64,000 nt of DNA from Anarhynchus alexandrinus (taxonomy: Eukaryota > Chordata > Aves > Charadriiformes > Charadriidae). Made by a program: the position numbers and the translations under genes. Shown here in pieces: positions 47,001 through 59,000 of the stretch. The number at the start of each line of letters is the position of its first letter. Position 1 is the stretch's first letter. Below the pieces are notes generated by a model. It did no database searches, was not told where the DNA came from, and saw only the letters and a program-made list of their open reading frames with translations. The stretch covers positions 3,129,144 to 3,193,143 of the forward strand of contig VUYV01000008.1 of assembly GCA_008711295.1 (NCBI GenBank). The letters are read 5' to 3'.

Positions 47001-50000
47001 TACCGTATTACCTCAGTTCTGATACCAGCAAATTAAGAAAGACATTGGACTTGGGCTAAAGGTTGTGTTGACATTCTCACATTGGGTCAGCCAAGATCAT
47101 AAGCAGAGCAGGCATGTTCAACTAGTGAGTGTGAAGAATCCTTACAAATAAGATTTTCAGTAATTACAGACTTTTCTGTCCAATTTAAGGGTCTCCTATT
47201 ACCTTTCTAGATTGTCACCTTGGCATAGTTTCTAGTCTATAGTGCATTGTAAGATTAGGTAGAAGAGGGGAGTGAGCAATAGTATCAAGAAACCAAAAGG
47301 TTTGGTCAGGATGATGGTCTCCTGCTACACAGTGCAAAACAACATGTAGGTTTCTTCCTGCATTTTGCAAATAATAAAACAGATCAACAGCTCACCATGT
47401 GCTACTGTGCAAACTCATTAGCCAGAGCTGTGGAGGTACTGGGATGTTACTTCCAGCACATATCACCTTCTAGAAGGTGGCAAAAAAAAAAACCAACAAA
47501 AAAGCAAGTCGGTGGTTTCTTTGCCTTTCATAAAGTTCTCAAGTGTTTTTCCCACCTATTTCTTATTAGAAATGAGTCCTGACATAGCCAAGAGCTGTTT
47601 GCAGAAAATTGCCTAGGCGACTGGAGAATGAGAAATCTCACATAGGAAAAAAAAAAACCACCAGCCAAACCTCTAGCTGTGAATTACAAATTTCTTGGTA
47701 TACAGAAGTTGTTTCACACTGTTGCAAGGCACAGTTCTCCCTTCTGCCAGTGAGAATGTAGTTTTTCCTTGGTAAATGCTCCTATGTCAGTGAAATTAAA
47801 TCCCCTATGTGAAGAATAAACTATAGCAGCAAAATGGCATCCAGTGCACCAGTATCAATCCATTTGTTTAAAAAAAAAAAAATTCCCCAAATCCCAATTC
47901 TTAATCATCATAGGTGTAATGACAGAAAAGCTGAGTGAAAATCAGGCCCCAGATAGCTCAGTGCTGAGTTAGTGGCAGCATCCAGCTCTGCTGAAGAAGT
48001 TCCTAGGGTGTAATTGCTGCCAGCTCTGAGCTCTGCAATGAAATCAAAGGGGTGTAAGCTGTTGCTGTATGAGATAATTATCCCTTGGGACAGGGCGTTC
48101 ATAATGCTGATGGTTGTACCTGTACAACTCCTAGCATGGAAGGTTTTTATCAGTATAAAATTTTATTATGCCAGTATGGCTTATTCCCTGTTCTGAATGG
48201 AAGTAAGCTCAATCAATACTGCTGAGGACATACTAAGGGGATTTTCTCTTTGACGTAGCAGTATGGTGTTAGAGCAGATAGTGGAAGTGAAACAGCACCT
48301 GTGCACAGATTTTAAAAAAATAAAATAAAATTGGAGGAAGAGGTCTTTTCAGCATCTTTTCATCAGCTAATGAAGAGATGAAATAGGGACTTTTTTTTTT
48401 TTCCAAGGGCTATGAATCTTTGTTTACTGCAGCAGCTGCACAGAAATGCAAACATTCACTCAGTCCATAAAAATCTTGTATTGCTTGTTGAAGTAAGAGG
48501 GTGTGGTTTGTGTTTGACCATTTGAAATGTTAGATAGCCTCCTTCTTGGTGATGTTTTTGGAGAACTCCTCCCTGGAGCAGTATGTTTTCATTTTACAAC
48601 TGCTCTTAGCTCTTGCTGTCCCAATCTCCGTTTCAGCCCAGAGGTTCTGATCACTGAAGTCTTTGAAAAGGCTGCTTTGGCTTGAATGGGCAGAGTCTGT
48701 GAACCTTACATTGCTTCTGCAAGCTGGAGAAAAGCCAATTTCATTCAAAATTTCCCCCAACTAGGGTCTTGCCTCTATACAAACAACTTCCTGAGAGGAC
48801 AAAAGATGTTATTCCCTATTGGGCAGGTGGAACAAAACAGAATACAGAGTCTGGTCTTCTCTGTGCTGCAAATGAAGAGGCAGCATCTCTGTCAAGGGGC
48901 CACCAGGGTGCAGTTACATGATAAGTTGGCTCTGACTTGTCACCACTGCAGGAAATTGAGGTTGCCATCTCTGCAAGGCAGTTTGCCACCTCCTTAGTGG
49001 TGCCAGTTCAGCTGTACTGTGAAATGAGCCTGGTTGAAAAAACCAAACCAACTTTTTTGGGGGTTGTTTTTGGTTTTTTTTCTTTTTTGAAGGGCTATTT
49101 TTAACCTGGGTCATTCAGCTGTCCCACTTTCAGTGCCACACAAGGAGTGATGGCAGCACAGTGAGGGGGAAGTGAGCCGTGGCTGGTGGGAATGAATAGC
49201 CAGAGCACAAACTCCTCCAGCTGGCTTCACCTCCAAAGGACACATACTGCACAACTGCAGACTCAGCCTAATGGGTGACTCATCTGACGAGACCAATAGG
49301 AATAATTACCTGGAGGTTGTGTTCCTGTCATTTTAGTCTTAATGAAGTAGTCTATGTCTGACTCTACAACGCAGTTCTCCAAGCTTACCCGAACCTCTTC
49401 ATACAGCTACAAAACACAATCCAAGAATTTAATTTAATTTTTAACATTTCACATTGAATTAACAATTAATGCTCTTCTAATACTTTTCCCCTTAAGAGAC
49501 AATTTATACTTGATACATGTCTGACCTGGATGGGTCTTTGGCCTGTCCCCCGTACAAACATTCTTGTAAACACAATTGTTTATTTGTGCTCTGGATATTC
49601 TTTTAAGCGAGGAGGACAAAGGCAGTCCAGGGCTTTTCAATGTAATAAAGAAAATAATAGCAGGAAACAAGCATTCAAAAGCAAAACTAGTGTATTCTTT
49701 ATGTCCTCCAATTCTGAGACCATGACTGGATGCCCTTCTGAAAGTTGTGCCTGAGCCCAAATATATTCGACTGAGCGTTTTGGTAGCTGGAAGCATTCCC
49801 CAACAAACTGAGGGGAGGAGACATCTAAGTGTCACCAAAGGAGACACAGACCATCCACATCCAGGCATATATCTGGTCTACATCTAGAGGGAATAAGCTA
49901 GATTGAGAATACTTCCCCTCACTGAACATGGAGAACAGCCAGTTTGCTGGAAACAGCCAGCACGCACAGAGAAGGGCAAGCTAGTGCTGTATTGTTAGAG

Positions 50001-53000
50001 CGCTCTTGCTCCTCCTCTTCCTCCTCTGCATGTGAAGCTACTTGGCGGGTGCCCCTACCTCGTCATCCTTCACACACTGCATGGAGAGCTGGTTGCAGTG
50101 AACCCACAGCGAGTTGCGGAGGATGGTGATGCGGTCACACTCCTGGAGCTGGAAGACCTAAAGCCAAAGAGGAGATGTGAGGTAGCCTCGTGGTAGTTAT
50201 TTATTTGTATTGCAGGCAGCGACAGGGCTGGGGCTCCGCTAGGCCAAGTTTGTATGTCTGCAAACCATTCTGAAGGTTCCTTTTTAAAGGATGTCTTTTC
50301 AGCTAGTGGAGAAAGTACACAGAATCATAGAATTGTTTTGGTTGGAAAAGACCTTGAAGATCATCGACTCCAACTGTTAACCTAACACTGCCAAGTCCAC
50401 CACTAAACCATGTCCCTCAGCACCACATCTACTTGTCTTTTAAATACCTCCAGGGATGGAGACTCCACCACTTCCCTGGGCAGCCTGTTCCAATGCTTGA
50501 CAACCCTTTCAGTGAACAAATTTTTCCTAATACCCAATCTAAACCTTCCCTGGCACAACTTGAGGCCATTTCCTCTTGTCCTATCACTTATTCCTTGGGA
50601 GAAGAGACCAATCCCACCTTTCTACAACTTCCTTTCAGGTAGTTGTAGAGAGCAATAAGGTCTCCCCTCAGCCTCCTTTTCTCCAGGCTAAACAGCCCCA
50701 GTTCTCTAAGCTGTTCCTCATAAGACTTGTGCTCCAGACCACTCACCAGCTTTGTTGCCCTTCTCTGGACGTGCTCCAGCACCTCAATGTCTTTCTTGTA
50801 GTGAGGGACACAAAACTGAACACAGTACTCGAGGTGGGGCATCACTAGTGCTGAGTACAGGGGGACAATCGCTGCCCTAGTCCTGCTGGCTGCACTATTC
50901 CCGATACAGGCCAGGATGCTGTTGGCCTTCTTGGCCACCTGGGCCCACTGCTGGCTCACAGTCAGCCGGCTGTTCACCAACACTCCCAGGTCCTTTTCTG
51001 CCGGGCAGCTTTCCAGCCAGTTTTTTACCCAGCAAAGAGTATGCCATCTACTTCTTTGTGCTCAAGAATTTGTTTTAATTGATTGCACCAAACTAAAGTT
51101 ATATTTTATAAACAAAAATAAAGCAGGGGAAAGGAATCAGACTGCTACCTCTACTACCAAGGATTTCAGAGTCAGGGTCCTGTCTGCCCATCGCACTGAA
51201 ATCTTGATGTTTAACAGATCAGTAGAGAACTGGCATGAAAGGGTTGTATATATGCTATAGGTAGAAACCAAAAATATCCATCTCTGGCTTCTAAAACAAT
51301 TTTCCAAACTTTTCTCTTTTGAAACTCTTTGAGGTTCTCTGAAGTTGCCTTGGTTCATTTCTAAGGTTATTTTCATGGTAAAGAGAAGGCATTTTTCTTT
51401 CTTCAGAGTTTACTCCCTTCTTTCATCTGTCTCATTTTCTCATGTGGTTGCACAGCTTTGGAAGAATGAAGGAAGAAGAGAGAGGAGATGTGTGAACTGA
51501 GTTGGGGGAAGAGCCAAATAAACTCTTTCTTCCAAAACTTAAAAAAAAAAAAAAAAAAGAAGACGACCCTGATCTCTAAATTGTGCTGTTATAAGTAGAA
51601 CATCAATTTTTGGTTTTCTATGAGGTGTGAAAAGCTCAGATGCTTCCAGCCATCTGTTTCCATCTCCATTTGCTAGTAATTATGTCCAGAACATCACAAA
51701 TGTATACAATGTTCAGCATAACATTCAGTTGGGTACACTGCCTGCCATCTAATATCTTACCATCTAAAAAAAACCCCAAAACAACAAAAAAAAATAAAAC
51801 CAGAAAAAAAGAGTCCATCAGGGAGTCAGCTGTCGTTGGGACCAGTTTCTGAGAGAAGAAGCTTTTAAAGAGAACCTGAAGGGTGGAGAATGAGTATTTC
51901 AATATCCATTCTGAACAAAAAGCCTATGGCTGCAGCCTAGCCCCTAAGGGGCTGCTGCAATAGCACGAGAGCCGACTGGGAATTTTCCGGGTAAATGGTG
52001 TCCTGTTGGGAAATGCAGCTCATCATCAAAGAGGAAAGCGTAGTGACTTGGCTTGTCAAGCCCTTTGCAAAGTACAGCTGGCTGTTGTGTTAGACACATC
52101 ATTCATGCTCCGTCTGCTTGAGCAACAGACTCCTACTGAACCTGGGCATCTCGTGCCAAGGAATATGGCAGAGTCCCCGTGATGAAGGCTGTCCCAGTGC
52201 TGCCACTTGCTAGCCAAGATTTTCAGGCTATGAATGTCCAGCACTCAGCTAGAGACCTAAGCGACCTTTGCACTTCCAGATTCCCCACTATGCAGCCAGA
52301 AATTTGGGATCTTAAGCTGCGTTTGTACTAGTTACTAGTTTTAAATGCCTCAAAAAAAAAAATCTATCCGTTCTATCTTTTGAAAGAAGGCATTAAAGAT
52401 GCCCCTGCTTTATGAAGGGTTGTTTGAATTAAGCAGTGGGCAGGCCACAAGCTCTGTGGGCTATTCAGAATTTATCCATATGGGAGAAATGAAGTGTTTT
52501 AGGTTGTGGAACGCTTTGCTTGTTTGTTGGCTTTTTAAGAAGGGGGAAAATGTGCATCTTGGGAAAATTAAGGCTTGGTACAATTTCTATAGAAAGTCTG
52601 CTGTGCCAGCCGTGGGACTTTCCAGTCCTCCCAGACAGGGAATATTTAAAAGGAAGCAGAGAACTGGAAAGCTATGTGCCTGGCATTTTATTTTATGTGG
52701 AAATAAAGCCTGCAACAAGTAAACATAGCAAAATCATAATTTAGCAGATGGTCAAATGTATTTGAAGGATTAATATGACCAAATATGTGACTGATTTGGA
52801 TGTTAACTAGTTCCTGTAAATTGTTGTGCAAAATTTACTAGCCAAGTGCAAATCTCCTTGTCCATCCTCAGCATAGTGGAAATAGAGACTTTTCCACTAC
52901 CACATTTCAATTGAAAGATTACTCCATGGCAGAGGGCAGATATTCTTGCAGGCGAATATAAAGTGCTATGCAAAATAAGGATTCTGAGTGGCTCAGATAT

Positions 53001-56000
53001 CTTTGCTCTCAGAATGCTATGGTACATACTTTTTTAGCTTAGCCAAAAAAACCTCTCCTGCATTACAGCAAGAAGCCATTCTGGAAGCCTCTTGCAAATC
53101 ATAATCTAAAGGGAATCTTTTGTTTGTTTGTTTCTAATGGATTAGTTGAATTCTTCTTGTTTCAATTCTGAAATTCTTTTTTTAAACTAAGAGTGAATTT
53201 TCATGTCTACATTTCTGTTGACTTTCTACTGAAATTTCATTTTGTCACAAAGTAGTTATTTGAGAAACAATCTTATCTGGGCTGTGATAGAAGACCATCC
53301 CTAAAGCTAGTGTATTCTTATGTTAAGTTGTGGGTGAAAACTGGCAACTGGCTTGCAAATAGGTTGTACCAGTTCATATATTGCTCCACTTCTCACACCT
53401 CTGCACTTATTCCTCTCCTTTATGTTTACATACATATGCTGAACAAGCAAGGACAGTGTAAGCAAGTGAGACAGCTAGTAGCTATTTCTAAATCAACTCT
53501 AGTTTTTGCAGTATTTTTGGAAAGATATCTACTGAGATTCCACATAAAGCAAACAGCAAAACCCTTGGGATGATATCTTGGGTCTTAGACTGATATCTGC
53601 AAGTAGGATAAAATAAAGAGCGCACAAATATATTGCTGCAAAAGTCAATGTTTACCTCGCAGATTTTGATATGTTCCTGTTCCCACTCTGTCCTGACCTT
53701 ATCCAGCTGCTCAATGTTCTGTTTGTACACGTTCTCTGTAAACACAGACACACATAATAGAAACCCAACAGTTAGGGAAAAAATGTTACAATCTTTCTCT
53801 TTTTCTTCCTATTAGGACTTTGCTTTGGTTCTTGCACTTTAGACCTGTGGTTTGCTAGAGCATCATAAGAATGTGTGAGCTTGAAACTCGTGGGCCGCAA
53901 GGATATTTGGGGTTTTTTTTCTTTGCAACTTTATACCAGAGTAAGGATTCTCCCTGTGTGGTTTGCAGACCATCTATAAACTTTACAGTGGGGATAATGC
54001 ATATCAGAGATGGAGAGCCTGGACCGCACTTGGGCACTGAGCATCCTGAGGCTTTCCGTGCTGAGGCAGCCCAGTAAGCCATGGAATTTAGTGTAAACTT
54101 TTGCATGAGCAGTGAGGGACAAGTCTGAACTCATGAACCAGCTCAGTTGTCTGCTGGCCTGTCCTTGTGGACATAGACACAAGTTTCTGGCTGGAGAATT
54201 CTACCATGCTCATGTACAGGGAACCTCAGGACTGTGTATCTGGTTTGGGCTGGGTGGAGGCAATTTGAGTGTCATTCTTTTGTGTTTTCAAACTTGTTAA
54301 GAGCTTTTCTGTCCTGGGTGAAGTCCCTAAAGGAAGTCTTCTATAAATTCTTTAACGAAAGCAGGAAGCTTGCATTTCCACAAAAGAAAGTAAATGTAGA
54401 TGACTATCAGGTTGCCATTTTTTAGAAGCTTCTTCATTAATCTTTGGATTGGTGACTTTGGGAAACCTGACTTCAAACAGAGCCAGCCTGGGTAATTTGG
54501 ATGGTGCTCTAACAAAATCAGTGTGCTGGTAGATCTTTGCTGAGAAAAATCATAGTTTGGTTGCAAATAGGGTATCACCTGCTTCGTTTGCTGCGTCTCT
54601 GCATTGCTTGGCTTTGTTCTGACTCTGAAACAGGAAAAGAAACACCCCAAATTAATTTCTGACCATATTTTTTGCTTCTGCCACAGTTTTGGGTTTTTTT
54701 CCTGCCTTCTCCCTTTCCCCTTCTAGGGGAAAGGCTCAAACCTGCAAACACTTCTTGCCTGTCCCGCCTTTATGTACAGTTCTGTTGAATGTGTGCTATG
54801 GAGAAGAAGGGACCCGAATTTCACAGATGCAGCTATAGGTTCACTGACTTCAAGGGAAATCTGGCAATTTACATCTTTCCGTTCAGACATGCCTGCCATA
54901 GGAGCTCAGCGCTAGCGTGATCCAGCCTGAAGCTTGTGTCTGCTGGCTGAGTTGTTTTTTATCAAGTGTTTGATGTGCTTTTCTAATAGATATTTCTAAG
55001 CAGAAATAAATGGCAGCTAAAATTCTTCATCTTCCAAGCTCCTCATGTAATACACAGATGAAAAGAACATAGCCCTTAAAATACTTCGCAAATGCCAGAT
55101 TATTTCCCATAACAACTTGGGAGCCTAAAAGCAAAATTCACTCTAAGTAGAACTTCTCTTTTTTTAAAAACCTGCAGCTTTTAACAAATGAAAATACAGC
55201 TATTATTGACAGCTCTGTACTCCCAGGTCTTTCTGCACAGATGGTGATGACAGTACATTAATGCACAGCTCTAGACATCAATATAACACATTCTTGCATT
55301 CTGTCCTTCAAGACAAGGCTCAGGTAGGGGTTCTTATGACCATATTCCTCATCACAGCTGGCTGGAAAATGTGTAGTAAGCTGGGAACATAAGCTTCATT
55401 CTTATTTGCTTCCTGGCCCGAACTGTTTGCGAGTGCTGTGCAGAATTAAACAGCTGACATGTTTCTTGTGAGATGCCTCTGTGCATTTCAAATGTGCTGG
55501 CATGTGTGTGGAAGTAATGGCAATGAAGCACCACCCTAGGATCCTTCTGCATGAGAGGAGCTGGGTCAGATTTTGATGCCATTGAAGTTGCTAAGTGTTC
55601 TGGCATAATTTCAGTAGGGGCAGGATTTCATCCCCTCTTTACAGCTAAGCTTTGGAGGGGTTTGTTCATCAAAGATTAGCCATTGCTGGAAATAAAATGT
55701 AAAGTTCTGATGCTGTTTTTAGAGTCTCCATCCCCCTGCTCCTGGAGATGATTTTTGATCCTTTTTGCTTACACTGCACTGATTTTTATCGAGCCAAAGG
55801 GAGTTGGTTTATTTTGTTTTCTCCATCTGTTCCACTGTAAAATGTTCCCATTAAAAGTTAGTGAATTGTCAGCTACAAGTATCAAGACGATGCAATGAAG
55901 GACTGCAGTGCCTTAATTTCCAATGATTTATTTTTCAATTTGTAAATTTAGTTGAAATTAAACTAACCATAAGGAGAAAAATGTTGAGGAAAAATATGCA

Positions 56001-59000
56001 TTTTAATGTAAAATACTATGTCTACTAAATGCAAACGACCAAAAGGCAAAACTAACTGCATTGCATACTTCTGACTTGTTTCTTTTTTTATGAATAATTT
56101 TGGAGAAAAATCTCACTCGGTTTCCCTTCAGGATTCATAGAGCAATTAGATCATAGCCTGGGATAAATTAATTAGGTAACTTAGTCCCTTCCCAGCCTTT
56201 TTAACAACCCTTGACCTATTGCAGAACAAGATCACAGTTACCAAAGGAGTTTGTGAAGGAAGACCTCCTTGGGAAGGTGGTTTGTTTTAATTTTGATTCT
56301 AAGGGGTTAATTAGAAGGGAAAGCAGCCCCTGGCATCCTGCAGAATGGGTTGTTCAATTGTATTCTCTTGTACCTCGAAAAGGAAAAAATCACAGTTTTC
56401 TCTCTAAATAGCACTGTCATCTATGGTACCTTTTCCGTTTGCTTTTGGTTGCCTGAAGCACTTGTTCGTTCAAAGGACTGCTCGGCTTCATCCGCTTCCT
56501 TGCACTTCTGTTCATAGGTCTTCTTTGACTGTATTGAAATGAAATCAAATGTGAGGGTTTGGGTTAGGGAACAAGGCTGAGTTGTCTCCAGTGTGATGTT
56601 CTAGGCATTTTCTCTTTTGCAGTCAGTCTGGGGGAGCAAATGAGTGCCCAAGTTTGGGCACGAGAAAAAATTCCCAATGACACCATAAGGAGGTAGAACA
56701 ATAGACCTGAGAAATCGGGCATAAATCGGGCCCTTTTCTTGCAGCCCTGAAATTCTTTGCTTTGTATGATTGCAGCCAGCTCCTGGCAGGGGTGGTCATG
56801 AATACACAGGCAGTATTAGCACCATCGGTGCATCAGGCATCTGTCTGAGCTACAGCGTAGAGACAAAATTCAGAGCCCACATTCCCTGGATGTCAGTGGG
56901 GATGGGTTGTTGTTTCCACAGTGTGACAGAGCATCAGGTGGCTGAAGTCAGTGTGTTGCCTAGCCCATTGCTCCAAGCTGGGAGGCAGAGCCAGCACCCA
57001 TAGGTAACAGTCTTGGTGCAGTCCTCAGAAGCAAAAGAAATCCTTATTTGCACCAAAAGACCTCCCTGTGTTAGAGGTTCACTTAGAACAACCACGTTTA
57101 AATAAAAATTGCTAGTACGGTTCCAGCTGTAGCACTGGTGGGACTGCAACTACTTTTCTAAGAGGCAATTGCCCATTGGAAACCAAAACCAGCTGCCTGC
57201 AGTTCCTGTACCTGCAGGCTTTCCAGTTGGAGAGGTTTCCTCCTGTTTACGAGATTCCCTTGCCGTTTTTAAAATTGTATTTACACAGACTGAAAAATTA
57301 CATTAGCTCCTGGAAGTATCCTTGCCTAGAAAGAATGAAATCCTGTTTGACCTGGGGCATTGTTCATTCCACATTGACTTTCTGAGTTAATTCTGACTCT
57401 TCAGTGGGTGCATCAGAGAAGATTATCTCTCACACGCACGCTTTTGCACTCTTACACACTCAGACATTCTTGACATAGGTACATGTAATACAGATTTCAC
57501 CCTGACTCAAACTGGAGCCAGTTTGCATCAAAAAACCTGCACAAAACCTCCCTGCTTACCTCCATTGTTTTCTTATAATGGGACAACTTGCTCTTTTGCA
57601 TGCGCTCCATCGCAGACTCATACTGTAAGAAACACAGAGAAGTAAGCATTTCTTGCTTTGGACTTTCCCCCCCTGCCTGTTTTTAGGGGCAGGCTTAGGA
57701 GAGACATTGTCAGAACTTTTCTATGAGCCATGTGCCTGTGGGGAAAATGACTTCACTCTGCTTTTATAAATGACAGGTTTCTAAGTGACACAGAGCATCG
57801 AAGTGCCAGGTAAAAAAAAAAATAATAATCCAAGATAATTCTGCTTCAGTTGTTTCCATTAATAGCAGAGAGGATGTAAGTCTTCATTTTCTTCCTCCCT
57901 ATATTTTTTTTTTTCTTAAGGAGATTAAATAGCATAACACCCAGTCACAGCACCCATCAGCTCTGCCAGCAGAGTTCCTTTGCTGGTTCAAGAGCTTGAT
58001 CCCACATCTTTGCAGACTGAACCACTGTCTCACCCACGTGAGCCAGGATAGTTGTCCATTTTAAACACAAACAATTCCTGTGTAATTTATATTCCATTGC
58101 TTCTGGCAAATTTATGTACAATGTGATTTGATTTCCATACTGTCATCTGGTCAGTGTTGGAAGGACAGTGCTGAATTCTCTTTTATGGCTTTAGTTGTGA
58201 TATGCTGAGCCTTATGTGACAGTGAGATATGCTCTTATTTGGCAGGGTATGGGTTTCTTCAGTGGGACTTTTGGTCCTTTAATCTTTATATTCTGCTCAA
58301 GCAAAACTCTTTCCAAGGCTACCCAGAGGCTTGCTTCACATTGGGCTAAATAGCACGGTCCTGAGAGCAGCTACAGCTAAAGACAAATCACAGCATTTTG
58401 GGAAGTTATCAGGTAGATGCTGACACCGTCTAGCATGTCTAATGTTGACTTCCTCACAGCTGCATGCTGGATGGAGAAAAAAAAGCTGCCTAAGATTCCA
58501 AAGCAGTTTTTCCTTTTTTTATCCAGGTCCCTCTAGCTGTTTCCGGTTGAGTTATAGGCTTATTGTTTTCAACAGGAGAGAAAGCCTCTCTCTTTGGATA
58601 TCCTAGTGGCAAAGTTGGGGGGGGTGTGTGCAAATACTGATGAACTAGGTACACACTGTCTGTCTTTATACGCCTTATTTGCTTCATCAGATTGCTCTGG
58701 ACCTCAAATCTCAGTAGCAGCACTGGTTTTACCCACTGCCATATTCAGAGTTCTCTGCCATTCCAAGTTCCTGTGTGCCAGGGTTGTAGACACAAGATTT
58801 TTGTGGCATTGGATACTGGTCATATGCATTTTAGTTTGTTTAAAATTAGCAAAGAACTGGATATCATGCAGGATCATACCAAAGAAACCCAATTAGCAAA
58901 AGAGAAAAGGAAGGCTTAAGTTCTTACAGGAATAATAATAGTATCTGCAGTTACACTGGAGAGAGTAAAAGTGACTAAAGCCTTTGCCTCCTGAGTTCAG

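Larger units (their letters stand above)
50158..53655 (-). other. PSTPIP1 intron (3.5 kb)
   Basis: GTAAAC to TTTAG. It holds the longest CR1 copy of the window (50321 to about 51030) and a poly(A)-tailed segment ending at 51558. Confidence 0.9.
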
